DNA of 64,000 nucleotides from Sphingomonas hankyongi (lineage in GTDB: Bacteria > Pseudomonadota > Alphaproteobacteria > Sphingomonadales > Sphingomonadaceae), in NCBI RefSeq assembly GCF_023516575.1, contig NZ_JAMGBE010000003.1, positions 372,001 through 436,000 of the forward strand, in the 5' to 3' direction. Under the pieces are notes generated by a model. That model was given only the letters and a program-made list of their open reading frames with translations. It made no database searches and was not told the origin of the DNA. A program made the translations under genes and the position numbers. Positions 27,214 to 36,289 of this stretch are shown one piece after another; the first letter of the stretch is position 1; each line of letters opens with the position of its first letter.

Positions 27214-27714
27214 ATGGCAGCGCGATCGCTGAGCCTGCAGGATCATTTCCTAAACAGCGTTCGCCGGGCGAAGCTGCCGGTGACCATTTTCCTGGTCAAA
27301 GGCGTAAAGCTGCAGGGGACGATCACTTGGTTCGATTCCTTCTCCCTGCTTTTGCGGAGGGATGGCGCGTCCCAGCTCGTCTACAAACATTCGATCTCGA
27401 CGATCATGCCCTCGGAACCTCCGCCAGACCTCGTTCCTCCGAACGAAGTACAGCAATCGAGCGGCGCAAAGGCCGCGCTGCAGGATTTGTTCCTCGCTGC
27501 GGCCGCTCGCCAGCAGGAGCGCATGACCTTGTTCCTCGTTAACGGCGTGATGCTCCAGGGTTCGATTGCGGCCTACGATCAATTCTCCCTGCTCCTTGAA
27601 CGCTCCGGTCAAATCCAGCTCGTCTACAAACATGCGCTGTCGACCCTTCAGCCGGCGCACGCGCTCAATCTGGAGCAGGGCCCGCCGGACGACGGGGAGG
27701 CTAGCCCTGAATAA
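27214..27714 (+). CDS. hfq: Tandem-domain RNA chaperone Hfq
   Basis: 166 residues with two complete Hfq/Sm domains in one chain (about residues 6-66 and 87-150), joined by a Pro-rich linker ([12 protein letters not shown]). Each has the Sm1 part ([40 protein letters not shown]) and an Sm2 motif (YKHSIST; YKHALST). Normal Hfq is one domain of 65-100 residues forming a hexamer, so this would make a trimer of doublets with a pseudo-hexameric ring. The two halves have diverged, the second losing several basic residues. GGAG precedes the ATG. Confidence 0.95.
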   Translation: MAARSLSLQDHFLNSVRRAKLPVTIFLVKGVKLQGTITWFDSFSLLLRRDGASQLVYKHSISTIMPSEPPPDLVPPNEVQQSSGAKAALQDLFLAAAARQQERMTLFLVNGVMLQGSIAAYDQFSLLLERSGQIQLVYKHALSTLQPAHALNLEQGPPDDGEASPE

Positions 27715-29017
27715 CAATTTCGACGGTAATGGAGCGATCGAGGTCGCCCGCGGAGAACGGGCCATCGTCGTTGTTCCCGAAATCCCGCGCGATGGCTCAC
27801 GCCGGTCTGCGGAGGCACGGCTGGAGGAAGCCGAGGGCCTGGCGGAAGCGATCGGGATAGAAGTGGTGAACGAACGCGCGTTCCGCGTGCGCACCGTTCG
27901 TCCCGCAACGCTGTTGGGCAAGGGCCAGGTCGACGAGGTCGCTCAACTTGCCAAGGACAGCAGCGCTGGCCTGCTGATCGTCGATTCGCCGCTGACTCCG
28001 GTTCAGCAGAAGAATTTGGAGGAGGAGGCCGGCACCAAGGTGATCGACCGCACCGGCCTCATCCTGGAGATTTTCGGAGAACGTGCTGCGACGGCCGAAG
28101 GCCGGCTGCAGGTGGAGCTGGCGCATCTCGACTACCAGGCAGGCCGCCTGGTGCGGAGCTGGACACACCTCGAACGGCAGCGCGGCGGCTTCGGGTTCCT
28201 AGGCGGTCCCGGCGAAACCCAGATCGAGGCCGACAGGCGCATGATCCGGGACCGGATGGCTCGAATCCGCCGGGAGCTCGAGCAGGTGAAACGCACACGC
28301 TCCTTGCACCGCGATCGACGTCAGCGCGCGCCATGGCCCGTGATTGCGCTCGTTGGCTACACGAACGCCGGGAAATCGACGCTTTTCAATCGATTGACGG
28401 GCGAAGATGTGTTCGCGGAAAATCTGCTGTTCGCCACGCTCGACCCGACCATGCGCGATATCCGGCTTCCCGGTTTCGACAAGGCCATCCTGTCCGACAC
28501 CGTCGGGTTCGTATCCGATCTGCCCACTGAGTTGATCGCCGCCTTTCGCGCAACGCTCGAGGAGGTGAGGTCGGCCGACCTGCTCGTCCACGTTCGCAAC
28601 ATGGCGCATCCGGACCGGGAGGCGCAGCGAGAAGATGTAGAGGACGTCTTGGTCTCCCTCGGCCTCGGGGAAGAGGGGACTCCGCCGCGCCTGGAGACCT
28701 GGAACAAGGTGGATTTGCTGCCCGCTGAAGAGCGCGAACGGCTGGGGGAGGAGGCAAAGCGGCGAGACGACGTGGTCCCGGTGTCCGCCTTGACCGGGGA
28801 AGGTCTCGAAGAATTGCGCGCCAAGATGGCGGAAAAGCTCAGAATAGGGGAGCAGGTGCACCAGATTAGGTTGTCTGCAAGCGAAGGCGGCAAGATCGCC
28901 TGGCTGCATTCGCGAGGTGAGGTGCTCGATCAGCGCATTGCGGATGAGGAAGTCGAATTGCAGGTTCGGCTTTCACCCGACAACTGGGCTCGCTTTCAGG
29001 CGCTGGAATCTGCCTGA
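27707..29017 (+). CDS. hflX: GTPase HflX, probable CTG start
   Basis: About 436 residues. HflX is a ribosome-associated GTPase that splits stalled or heat-damaged ribosomes. The N-terminal domain has [15 protein letters not shown] and [19 protein letters not shown], followed by a Gly-rich loop ([18 protein letters not shown]), then the G domain with [14 protein letters not shown] and NKVD. No ATG, GTG or TTG exists near the expected N-terminus. The CTG at 27707 has GGGGAGG six bases upstream and overlaps the hfq stop, so a rare CTG start is the best reading. The alternative ATG at 27632 would add 25 Arg/Ser-rich residues read from the hfq frame. Confidence 0.93.
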   Translation: MNNNFDGNGAIEVARGERAIVVVPEIPRDGSRRSAEARLEEAEGLAEAIGIEVVNERAFRVRTVRPATLLGKGQVDEVAQLAKDSSAGLLIVDSPLTPVQQKNLEEEAGTKVIDRTGLILEIFGERAATAEGRLQVELAHLDYQAGRLVRSWTHLERQRGGFGFLGGPGETQIEADRRMIRDRMARIRRELEQVKRTRSLHRDRRQRAPWPVIALVGYTNAGKSTLFNRLTGEDVFAENLLFATLDPTMRDIRLPGFDKAILSDTVGFVSDLPTELIAAFRATLEEVRSADLLVHVRNMAHPDREAQREDVEDVLVSLGLGEEGTPPRLETWNKVDLLPAEERERLGEEAKRRDDVVPVSALTGEGLEELRAKMAEKLRIGEQVHQIRLSASEGGKIAWLHSRGEVLDQRIADEEVELQVRLSPDNWARFQALESA

Positions 29018-29742
29018 ACCCGTTTAGCGTCCACCCACAACGCTTCCTTCTCGTCGAGGGACATTTCTTGGAAACCGGCCACGTGCTCGATCGCACGGAA
29101 GCGCTTTTCAAACTTGCTGTTTGCCTCGCGCAGAGCTGCTTCGGGCTCAATGTTGAGATGTCGTGCGAGGTTCACGGTGGCGAAGAGCAAATCCCCTAAT
29201 TCTTCGAGCTTGCGCTGGTGATCGCTTTCGGCGTCCAGCTCGGCAAGCTCTTCGTCGATCTTTGCCCGCGGCCCGGACGCGTCCGGCCAGTCGAAACCGA
29301 CACGGGCGGCGCGACGCTGCAGCTTGGCGGCGCGTTCAAGGGCCGGAAGGGCCAGCGCTACGCCGGCCAAGGCGCTGACGTCGGAGGACTTGGCTCGTTC
29401 GGCTGCCTTGATTTCCTCCCAACCGGGGCTTGTGCTCGCGCCGCCGAAGATATGAGGGTGGCGGCGCTCAAGTTTGTTGCAGATCCTCTCGATCACGTCT
29501 TCGAGGGCGAAATGACCGGCCTCAGCAGCCATTTGTGCGTGGAAGACGACCTGGAGCTGTAAATCGCCGAGTTCATCGGCAAGTGCGTCCATGTCGTTTC
29601 GAGCAATAGCGTCCGCGACCTCATAAGCCTCTTCGATCGTGTAAGGCGCGATCGTCTCGAAGCTTTGCTGGCGATCCCATTCGCAGCCGTGCTTCGGATC
29701 GCGCAACCGCTGCATGATGGAAACGAGGCGCTCAAGCGGCAT
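28996..29742 (-). CDS. mazG: Nucleoside triphosphate pyrophosphohydrolase MazG
   Basis: 248 residues with two MazG domains. The first has the start MQRLRDPKHGCEWDRQQSF and the metal-binding EEAYEV...DELGDL; the second has KIDEELAELD and LEELGDLLFA. The protein hydrolyses NTPs to NMP and pyrophosphate and in E. coli lowers ppGpp. The order hfq-hflX-mazG is typical, but mazG here is on the opposite strand and its 3' end overlaps hflX by 22 bases. It has its own AT-rich upstream region. Confidence 0.93.
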   Translation of the reverse strand: MPLERLVSIMQRLRDPKHGCEWDRQQSFETIAPYTIEEAYEVADAIARNDMDALADELGDLQLQVVFHAQMAAEAGHFALEDVIERICNKLERRHPHIFGGASTSPGWEEIKAAERAKSSDVSALAGVALALPALERAAKLQRRAARVGFDWPDASGPRAKIDEELAELDAESDHQRKLEELGDLLFATVNLARHLNIEPEAALREANSKFEKRFRAIEHVAGFQEMSLDEKEALWVDAKRVQADSSA

Positions 29743-29754
29743 GCGGGGGCCCTT

Positions 29755-29810
29755 TTTGGAAACATTCTTTAAGTATGATAATATGCATTATGTAAACTAT
29801 ACAGATGATC
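29755..29810. promoter_or_regulatory. AT-rich upstream region of mazG
   Basis: This stretch is strikingly AT-rich within a GC-rich genome and contains several TATAAT-like hexamers on both strands (TATTAT, CATAAT, TATAGT) and the short dyad ATAAT-ATGC-ATTAT near 29778. It most likely holds the mazG promoter, but I cannot pick one -35/-10 pair. Confidence 0.4.
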
Positions 29811-30396
29811 AGGGGACCAAAACTAGCCAGCGCCCTTCCACTCCCCAGCGGGTCAGCGACGACAAGAAGTTCATGCCGAGGACATTGAGATTGTCGTGCT
29901 CCGCGACCTGAAGGCGAACGTCATTGCGGACAATGTCGCCGACCTCGAGCCGCTCGGCGCGCCCGCTGGAAACCCGGATGACGCCATTGCCTGTACGCAC
30001 GACCTGATCCGGGCGCGGAGAAATCTCAACTCCGACGCGTTGCGCAGTCTGCCGGTCGATCGTCGTCATGGTCGCGCCGCTATCCACCAGGAACCGCACG
30101 GACTGACCGTTCACCTGCGCGTCGACCCAGAAATGGCCGTCGATCGCCATCGGGACGCGCGTTTCGCGCCCCTGCTCTACCGGCGTTCCAACCGCTTCAG
30201 CCTTGAGCCTTTGCGCAACCCAACCGAAATCGTCCCGGAAGGTGAATAGCACGAAGCCCGCCGCGAAGATGGCGACCCATGCGAGCAACATGGTGATCAG
30301 CTTCGCCGCCGGTTCCCGTCGCGACATCAAGGCGCTCAGCACCAACACCATCGCCATGATGATATAGAGCCCGCCGAGCATGAGATCGTTGGTCAC
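29809..30396 (-). CDS. Membrane-anchored retropepsin-like aspartic protease
   Basis: 195 residues. Two N-terminal membrane helices (about 6-24 and 34-53) are followed by a periplasmic domain with the active-site signature FLVDSGATMTTI, a single-domain retropepsin pattern, and the later LNVLGMNFLSSL. The family is known as the clan AA aspartic protease set (TIGR02281 type); like retroviral protease it would work as a dimer. Substrates are unknown, though related alphaproteobacterial proteins act in envelope or perhaps sensor processing. It overlaps the MBL hydrolase gene by four bases, so it ends the metG-tatD operon. Confidence 0.88.
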   Translation of the reverse strand: MTNDLMLGGLYIIMAMVLVLSALMSRREPAAKLITMLLAWVAIFAAGFVLFTFRDDFGWVAQRLKAEAVGTPVEQGRETRVPMAIDGHFWVDAQVNGQSVRFLVDSGATMTTIDRQTAQRVGVEISPRPDQVVRTGNGVIRVSSGRAERLEVGDIVRNDVRLQVAEHDNLNVLGMNFLSSLTRWGVEGRWLVLVP

Positions 30397-31157
30397 AACG
30401 CGATCTCCAGCCCGTCATAGGCCGGCTCGGCCCAATCCGGCAGCTCACCGACGAGCGTGCGATAGTCCAGGCCGTTGCCCATGTGGGTCAGGTATAGATG
30501 GCCGACGCCAAGCTCACGAGCCCATCCGAGGACCCCATCCAAATGTGCGTGCGTCGGATGGGGGCGCCGTGTCAGGCAGTCGCTGATCAGCACATCCGAT
30601 TTATCATACAGCGCCGCCATGTCGTCCGTCATGTCGCTGTAATCAATAGCATAAGTAACCGAGCGTACGCCCTCGTCGAACCGCAGGCCAAGCGAGGTGG
30701 TGCTCCCGTGGGGCTGGTCGACCGTCCTCACATTCGAGTTACCAAAGGTCCACCCCTGGCCAATTTCTAGCGGCTGGACGATCGGCCGATAGAAGTCGCT
30801 TTGGGCGAAGGCGTAACCGAAACGCTGTTCGAGGCTTTCCAGAGTGTCCGCTCGGCCAAGGAGCGGCACAGGAGCATCGAGCACCTGCGATACCGGCCTG
30901 AGCTCGTCGACTCCATGCACGTGATCGCCATGATCGTGCGTGACGATCACGGCCCGAAGACGATCGACATCCGCATCGAGAAGTTGCTGCCTTAGATCGG
31001 GCCCGCAATCGACGAGCACATGCTCTCCCGAGCTTTCAACAAGAATCGAGGAGCGCAGGCGGCGGTTGCGCGGCTCATTAGGGTCGCATTCGCCCCAGTG
31101 ATTGCCGATCTTGGGAACTCCGGTCGAGGTCCCGCAACCAAGGATGCGGATTCTCAT
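30393..31157 (-). CDS. MBL fold metallo-hydrolase (PhnP-like)
   Basis: 254 residues from the ATG at 31157, coupled to tatD by ATGA overlap; the longer open frame upstream lies inside tatD. It has the beta-lactamase-fold metal motif THDHGDHVHG, GCGTSTGVPKIG at the N-terminus, the Asp in YAIDYSD, and the final His in LTHMGNGLDY. Closest recognisable relatives are PhnP-type phosphodiesterases acting on cyclic phosphates or nucleotides. It sits in the tatD-MBL-protease end of the operon; that pair is commonly linked in alphaproteobacteria. Confidence 0.9.
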   Translation of the reverse strand: MRIRILGCGTSTGVPKIGNHWGECDPNEPRNRRLRSSILVESSGEHVLVDCGPDLRQQLLDADVDRLRAVIVTHDHGDHVHGVDELRPVSQVLDAPVPLLGRADTLESLEQRFGYAFAQSDFYRPIVQPLEIGQGWTFGNSNVRTVDQPHGSTTSLGLRFDEGVRSVTYAIDYSDMTDDMAALYDKSDVLISDCLTRRPHPTHAHLDGVLGWARELGVGHLYLTHMGNGLDYRTLVGELPDWAEPAYDGLEIAL

Positions 31158-31933
31158 GCGCTCGCCCGGCTGAAAAGCCGGAAGAAATTCTCCGTCGTCG
31201 TTTCTGCCAGGCGCTCGGGCTCCTCTCCCCGCAATTCGGCCACGAAATTCGCGGTGTCCGCCACGAAGGCAGGTTCGCAAACCTTTCCCCGGTTCGGCAC
31301 CGGCGCGAGAAACGGCGAATCCGTCTCGACCAGCATCTGATCCGCGGGCAGCCACTTGGCCGTGTCCTGCAGGTCGCGCGCATTCTTGAAGGTCACAATC
31401 CCGGACAGCGACACGTAGAAGCCCAGGTCGAGGCCCTTCCGAGCGAGCTCAGCGGATCCGGTGAAGCAATGCAGGACGCCCGTGACGCCACCCCCGCGCA
31501 CGGCGGCCTCCAAGATCTGTGCCGTGTCGCCTTCGGCGTCTCGCGTGTGGACGACGAGAGGCAAGCGTGCCTCTCTTGCTGCATCGATATGTGCCTGAAA
31601 CCGCTCGCGCTGCGCACTGCGATCCGATTTGTCGTAGAAGTAGTCGAGGCCGCACTCACCGATCGCGATCACGCGCGGATGTTTGGCGCCATCGACCAGC
31701 GCAGATGCCCCCAGGTCGGGATGCGCATCCGCTTCATGCGGATGGACGCCTACCGTAGCCCAGACATCATCGTGGCGTTCGGCGACGGAGATCACGTCAC
31801 CCCACTCCTTTTGGCGCGTGGAGATATTCAGGAAGCCTTGAACGCCACGTGCGCGCGCATTCTCTAGAACTTCGTCCTGGCGCTCCGCGAGGCCTTCGTA
31901 ATTCAGGTGGCAATGGCTATCGATCAGCCTCAC
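31154..31933 (-). CDS. TatD family deoxyribonuclease
   Basis: 259 residues. TIM-barrel metal-dependent hydrolase with the metal ligands SHCHLNY near the N-terminus, the later GVHPHEAD, GECGLDYFYD, VHTRDAEGD and VETDSPFL. TatD proteins are 3'-5' exonucleases in DNA repair and quality control; despite the name they do not transport protein. The gene overlaps metG by four bases and the MBL hydrolase by four bases. Confidence 0.94.
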   Translation of the reverse strand: MRLIDSHCHLNYEGLAERQDEVLENARARGVQGFLNISTRQKEWGDVISVAERHDDVWATVGVHPHEADAHPDLGASALVDGAKHPRVIAIGECGLDYFYDKSDRSAQRERFQAHIDAAREARLPLVVHTRDAEGDTAQILEAAVRGGGVTGVLHCFTGSAELARKGLDLGFYVSLSGIVTFKNARDLQDTAKWLPADQMLVETDSPFLAPVPNRGKVCEPAFVADTANFVAELRGEEPERLAETTTENFFRLFSRASA

Positions 31934-33441
31934 GCCGCCGCATCCTCCTCTTCAGGAAGGTCGAGCCGCGGAAACAGCGGAGTCGGCGCGGCGATGGGAA
32001 CGCCGCCCTCGGCCGCGTCGATCAGCGTGATAAGCTTTTCGGCGGATGTCGGGATAACCGGCGAAATCGCGCCGGCGAGTTGCCTGATCGCTTTTACGAG
32101 GGTGCCCAAAACGGCGGCCATGCGCTCCGGATCGGTCTTGCGCAGCGCCCAGGGGGCTTGCTCATCGACATAGGCGTTGCACGCGAAGACGGCGCGAAGC
32201 CACGCTTCGATGCCGACCGAAAAGGCGAACCGATCGAACGATTCTGGCATTTCCGCCGCCGTCGTCCGCTCCACTGCCTCGATCAACTGGACGTCGGCGG
32301 GGTCCTCACCTGCGGCAGGAATGATCCCGCCCAGGTTCTTGTGTATCATCGACAAAGTGCGCTGCGCCAGATTGCCGAAGCTGTTCGCCAGCTCGGCATT
32401 GGCGCGGTTGACGATCGCCTCGGCGCTATAGCTTCCGTCCTGCCCGAAGGGGACCTCACGCAGCAGGAAATAGCGCAGCGCATCCACTCCAAACCGGTCG
32501 ACGAGCGCCATCGGATCGACGACATTGCCGACGCTCTTGGACATCTTTTCGCCCCGGCTGAGCAGGAAGCCGTGTCCGAACACCTGCTTGGGTAACGGCA
32601 GCTTTGCCGACATCAGGAAGGCCGGCCAGTAAACGGTGTGAAAACGAACGATGTCCTTGCCGATCAGATGTACGTCGGCGGGCCAGAAACGGTCGTACTG
32701 CTGTCGGTCGTCTGGGTACCCCACTCCCGTCATGTAGGTCGTGAGCGCGTCGACCCAGACGTACATCACGTGCCCGGGCGAATTCGGCACAGGAACGCCC
32801 CAGTCGAAGCTGGTACGTGAGACGCTCAGGTCCTTCAGGCCAGCTTCCACGAAGCGAAGCACCTCGTTTCGCCTGCTTTCGGGCCGGATGAACTCGGGAT
32901 TGTCACGATAGAGCTTGAGAAGAGGCTCCTGATACTTCGACAAACGGAAGAACCATGTCTCCTCTGCGGTCCATTCGACGGGAGTGCCTTGCGGCGACAG
33001 CTTGTCGCCATTCTCGTCAGCGACGAGTTCGCTCTCGTCGTAGAAAGCCTCGTCGCGGACCGAGTACCAGCCCTCGTAGCGGTCGAGATAGAGGTCGCCC
33101 GCCTCTTCCATCGCCTTCCAGATTTCGATGCTGGCGCGGTGATGCCTAGGCTCGGTAGTTCGAACGAATGCATCATATGAGATATTGAGTCTCTCGGCCA
33201 TTTCGCTGAAATAGCCTGACATTTCGTTGGCGAACTCCAACGTCTCTCGGCCTTCGCCGCGTGCGGTCTGAACCATCTTGAGACCGTGCTCGTCAGTCCC
33301 GCCGACAAAGCGGACATCGCGGCCTCGACTGCGCTCGAAACGCGCGATGACGTCGCCCGCGATCGCTTCATAAGCGTGGCCGATGTGGGGGCGACCGTTT
33401 GGATAGCTGATCGCGGTGGTGATGAGGAAAGGTTCGGGCAT
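31930..33441 (-). CDS. metG: Methionine--tRNA ligase
   Basis: 503 residues. Class I synthetase with the HIGH motif in PHIGHAYEA and KMSKS in GEKMSKSVGN. The connective peptide contains no CxxC pair, so this is the zinc-free form. There is no C-terminal tRNA-binding (tRBD) extension, which accounts for the short length. It charges tRNA-Met and tRNA-fMet. It follows holB with a 27-base gap and overlaps tatD. Confidence 0.97.
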   Translation of the reverse strand: MPEPFLITTAISYPNGRPHIGHAYEAIAGDVIARFERSRGRDVRFVGGTDEHGLKMVQTARGEGRETLEFANEMSGYFSEMAERLNISYDAFVRTTEPRHHRASIEIWKAMEEAGDLYLDRYEGWYSVRDEAFYDESELVADENGDKLSPQGTPVEWTAEETWFFRLSKYQEPLLKLYRDNPEFIRPESRRNEVLRFVEAGLKDLSVSRTSFDWGVPVPNSPGHVMYVWVDALTTYMTGVGYPDDRQQYDRFWPADVHLIGKDIVRFHTVYWPAFLMSAKLPLPKQVFGHGFLLSRGEKMSKSVGNVVDPMALVDRFGVDALRYFLLREVPFGQDGSYSAEAIVNRANAELANSFGNLAQRTLSMIHKNLGGIIPAAGEDPADVQLIEAVERTTAAEMPESFDRFAFSVGIEAWLRAVFACNAYVDEQAPWALRKTDPERMAAVLGTLVKAIRQLAGAISPVIPTSAEKLITLIDAAEGGVPIAAPTPLFPRLDLPEEEDAAA

Positions 33442-33468
33442 GCGATGCCCGCACCTAGCGGCGAGCGT

Positions 33469-34449
33469 CTAGGGCTTCAAGGAAGCGGGCTGCGCGACCT
33501 CTGCCAAGATACCGCCGATCTGGAACACGGTTGCCGCGGCGTCCAGTGACAGGCGCGGGGCTAGGACTGCAAGCTCGCGGGCCTTGGCATAAGCATCGAG
33601 CGCGCGTTCGCGTTTCGCTCCGTCCAGCTGGCGCGCCTCGCGAGCAATGAGCGTGGGAGCAAGATCGAGAAACGCGGCATAGCGGTCGGCGGCAGCCTTC
33701 TTGCCAAGCTCTGTTGCCAGCGAAGATCGCCGTGCGTTGGTGGGGTCGCCCTGGCGGAGGATCGCGACGGCGCTGTCCTCAAGCTTGGCGAGGTCGAGCT
33801 CGGCAAAGGCCAAAGCACGTCCCGCCGAACCCGCCGACATGGTGATGATCCGCTCACGCTCGACGTGACTCAGCTTCGAGGCATGCGCCTCGAGAATTGA
33901 CGTCATGGCGTCATCGTTGAGAGGTTGGAAATCCAGGCGTCGGCATCGCGAACGGATGGTCGGCAGAAGACGTCCCGGGGCATGGCTCACCAGAAGGAAG
34001 ATGCTGTTTGGCGGCGGCTCTTCGAGGATCTTGAGCAACGCATTGGCGCCGGAAGCCTCGAGCTCATCGACAGTATCGATGATGACGACTCGCCAATCCG
34101 ACAGGGCGGCGGTCAGGCCGAGGAATTCGCCAAGCTCCCGGACCTGATCGACATTGATGTTGCGCGCAAGATTGCCAGTCTTTTCGTTCACAAGACGCTC
34201 AAGCCGCCGCATGTCGGGATGGCTGCCTGCCTCGACCAGCTTAACAATCGGGTGCTCGTCGGAGGTTTGCAGACCGGGCAGGTCAAACGGCGGGCCAGCA
34301 GCCTCCGCAAGCATTCGGCGTGCGGCTGCCTGGGCGAACGTCGCCTTCCCTACCCCGCGCGCTCCGGCGAGCAGCCATGCATGGTGCAGCTTGCGCGAGG
34401 TCCAGGCGGCCGCGAACTGGTCCACCGCCTTGTCCTGGCCGACAATCAT
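33469..34449 (-). CDS. holB: DNA polymerase III subunit delta'
   Basis: 326 residues. Clamp-loader AAA+-like subunit with a P-loop (GARGVGKATFAQ), an acidic Walker B-like VVIIDTVDEL, and RSRCRRLDFQPL as the SRC motif. The zinc-binding cysteines seen in DnaX are missing here. The gene overlaps the tmk stop (ATGA), and the tmk-holB-metG-tatD order is widely conserved. It helps open and load the sliding clamp in replication. Confidence 0.94.
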   Translation of the reverse strand: MIVGQDKAVDQFAAAWTSRKLHHAWLLAGARGVGKATFAQAAARRMLAEAAGPPFDLPGLQTSDEHPIVKLVEAGSHPDMRRLERLVNEKTGNLARNINVDQVRELGEFLGLTAALSDWRVVIIDTVDELEASGANALLKILEEPPPNSIFLLVSHAPGRLLPTIRSRCRRLDFQPLNDDAMTSILEAHASKLSHVERERIITMSAGSAGRALAFAELDLAKLEDSAVAILRQGDPTNARRSSLATELGKKAAADRYAAFLDLAPTLIAREARQLDGAKRERALDAYAKARELAVLAPRLSLDAAATVFQIGGILAEVAQPASLKP

Positions 34450-35072
34450 TGCAGCAGGTCCCGGAGAGCTTCCATGAGACGTCGCGTGACCTCGCCGGGC
34501 GTACCGGAAGCGTCGACAATCCGAACCCGTTCCGGCTCCTCAGCGGCAATCAGCCGAAAGGCCAGGTCGACTTTCTGGTGATATTGCTCCGAGCGGCCGC
34601 CGATGCGATCGCTGTTCTCGTTGTCGCGCGCCCGCGCCCGGGCACCGCCCTCGGCCAAAGCGAGGACTAGGGTCCGATCCGGAAAGCCGTCATCGACGGC
34701 GAAGGCGTTGATCGCGCGGACCTGCTCGATGCCCAGCTCCCCGGCGCCCCCTTGATAGGCCAGCGAGCTGTCAAGAAAGCGGTCGCAGAGGACCCAGCGC
34801 CCTGCCTGTAGTGCCGGTTCGATGGTGCGCTCGTAGTGATCGGCCCGCGCGGCCGCGAACAGGAGCGCTTCTGCGCGGGCTGTCCAGCGGTCCTCGGCAC
34901 CGCTCAAAAGCAACTCGCGGATTTTCTCGGCGCCTTCGCTTCCGCCGGGCTCTCGCGTCACCAGAACATCGATGTCGCGGTCCTTAAGGGCTTGCGCCAA
35001 GGCGCGGACCTGGGTCGATTTTCCTGCCCCCTCCCCGCCTTCCAGGGTGATGAACCGTCCGCGTTGCGTCAC
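34446..35072 (-). CDS. tmk: Thymidylate kinase
   Basis: 208 residues. dTMP kinase with P-loop GGEGAGKST, the DR[FY] signature DRFLDSSLAYQGG, and an Arg-rich lid region. It makes dTDP for DNA synthesis. The GTG start overlaps the dacC-like stop (GTGA), and its own stop overlaps holB, so both neighbours are coupled. Confidence 0.96.
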   Translation of the reverse strand: MTQRGRFITLEGGEGAGKSTQVRALAQALKDRDIDVLVTREPGGSEGAEKIRELLLSGAEDRWTARAEALLFAAARADHYERTIEPALQAGRWVLCDRFLDSSLAYQGGAGELGIEQVRAINAFAVDDGFPDRTLVLALAEGGARARARDNENSDRIGGRSEQYHQKVDLAFRLIAAEEPERVRIVDASGTPGEVTRRLMEALRDLLQ

Positions 35073-36247
35073 GCCATCCCGATGAGCTGCTTGAGGCCAA
35101 GCCAGATGCGCCCGAACAGACCTGCACGCCCGACCTCCTCGCCAGCGACGAGCGGCACGATTTGCTCGCCCGTATCTCCGGTGAGGATCACCAGGTCAGC
35201 GACGTGCTGCCCCTTTGCGATTGGGGCAGCGATCGGCCCCTGATATCGAATTTTCATCTTGAGCGGAGCGGAGGACAGGCCGGCGGGGATCGTCACGGCC
35301 AGATCCCGTGGAGCGACCAAAGGCACTTCGCTCTCACTTCCAAGCTGCACCTGGGCCTTGCCGACACTCTGCCCCGACTTGAACAACGGCTTTGCCTGCC
35401 AGGCGTTGAAGCCCCACTCCATCAACCGCGTGGATTCCTGCACGCGCGCGTTCCAGCTCGGAAGGCCCGCCAGCACTTCGATCAGGCGGCGCCCGTTCTG
35501 TTCGGCGGAACCGGTGAAGCCATAGCCGGCCTCCTCGGTGTGTCCGGTCTTCAGGCCGTCAGCGCCCGGCACCTTGCCCAGGATCGGGTTGCGATTCTGC
35601 TGGGTGATGTCCTGGCCAGACCCAAGCGTCTTTCCCCATGTGAAGGACGTCTGCGAGTAGAACTTCTTGTACAGCTGCGGATGGCGTTCGACCGAGGCCC
35701 GCGCGAGCGTGGCAAGATCGCGCGCCGTCACGTAGGTGCATCCCTCGTCCGGCCATCCGTTGCTGTTGCAGAAGCGGCTGTTCTTCAGGCCGAGCTGCCG
35801 CGCAAAGTCGTTCATTTGGTTGGCGAAGGCCTGCTCCGTGCCCGCGATGCACTCGGCGAGGACGACGGAGGCGTCGTTGCCGGAGAGGGTCACGATGCCA
35901 TGGATCAGATTCTCGACGCTCACTTGCTCGCCAGGTGACAGGAACATGGTCGAGCCTGCCGCTGGGCCATGCCACTTCTGCCAGGTCTCGGGCCTCACCG
36001 TGCACATCTTGCTGAGCGGCAGCTGCCCCTTGTCGATCAGCTCAAAGGCAACTTCTGAGGTCATCATCTTGGCCATGGACGCCGGCGGCATCCTCATGTC
36101 CGGATCCTTGGAATAAAGGACTGCGCCCGACGACAAATCGATCAGGAAGGCGGTCCTGGCGGGCGTGTCGAACGGCGGCGCAGCAGCGGGCGCGGCACTG
36201 GCGAACAGGAGCGAAGCGGCGGTGGCAAGCAGGATTGAACGCGTCAT
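35069..36247 (-). CDS. D-alanyl-D-alanine carboxypeptidase (DacC/PBP5 type)
   Basis: 392 residues with an N-terminal signal peptide (ILLATAASLLFASAAPAAA). Penicillin-binding motifs are SMAK (catalytic serine), SGN (LSGNDASV) and KTG (GLKTGHTEEAG). The C-terminal beta domain and a terminal amphipathic helix (RAGLFGRIWLGLKQLIGMA) suit membrane attachment, as in PBP5/6. It removes the terminal D-Ala from peptidoglycan pentapeptides. It heads the operon with tmk and holB, an arrangement common in this order. Confidence 0.95.
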   Translation of the reverse strand: MTRSILLATAASLLFASAAPAAAPPFDTPARTAFLIDLSSGAVLYSKDPDMRMPPASMAKMMTSEVAFELIDKGQLPLSKMCTVRPETWQKWHGPAAGSTMFLSPGEQVSVENLIHGIVTLSGNDASVVLAECIAGTEQAFANQMNDFARQLGLKNSRFCNSNGWPDEGCTYVTARDLATLARASVERHPQLYKKFYSQTSFTWGKTLGSGQDITQQNRNPILGKVPGADGLKTGHTEEAGYGFTGSAEQNGRRLIEVLAGLPSWNARVQESTRLMEWGFNAWQAKPLFKSGQSVGKAQVQLGSESEVPLVAPRDLAVTIPAGLSSAPLKMKIRYQGPIAAPIAKGQHVADLVILTGDTGEQIVPLVAGEEVGRAGLFGRIWLGLKQLIGMA

Positions 36248-36289
36248 GGAAGGATCGATTTCCCCGATTCAGGCGGCACTCCCGCCTGT

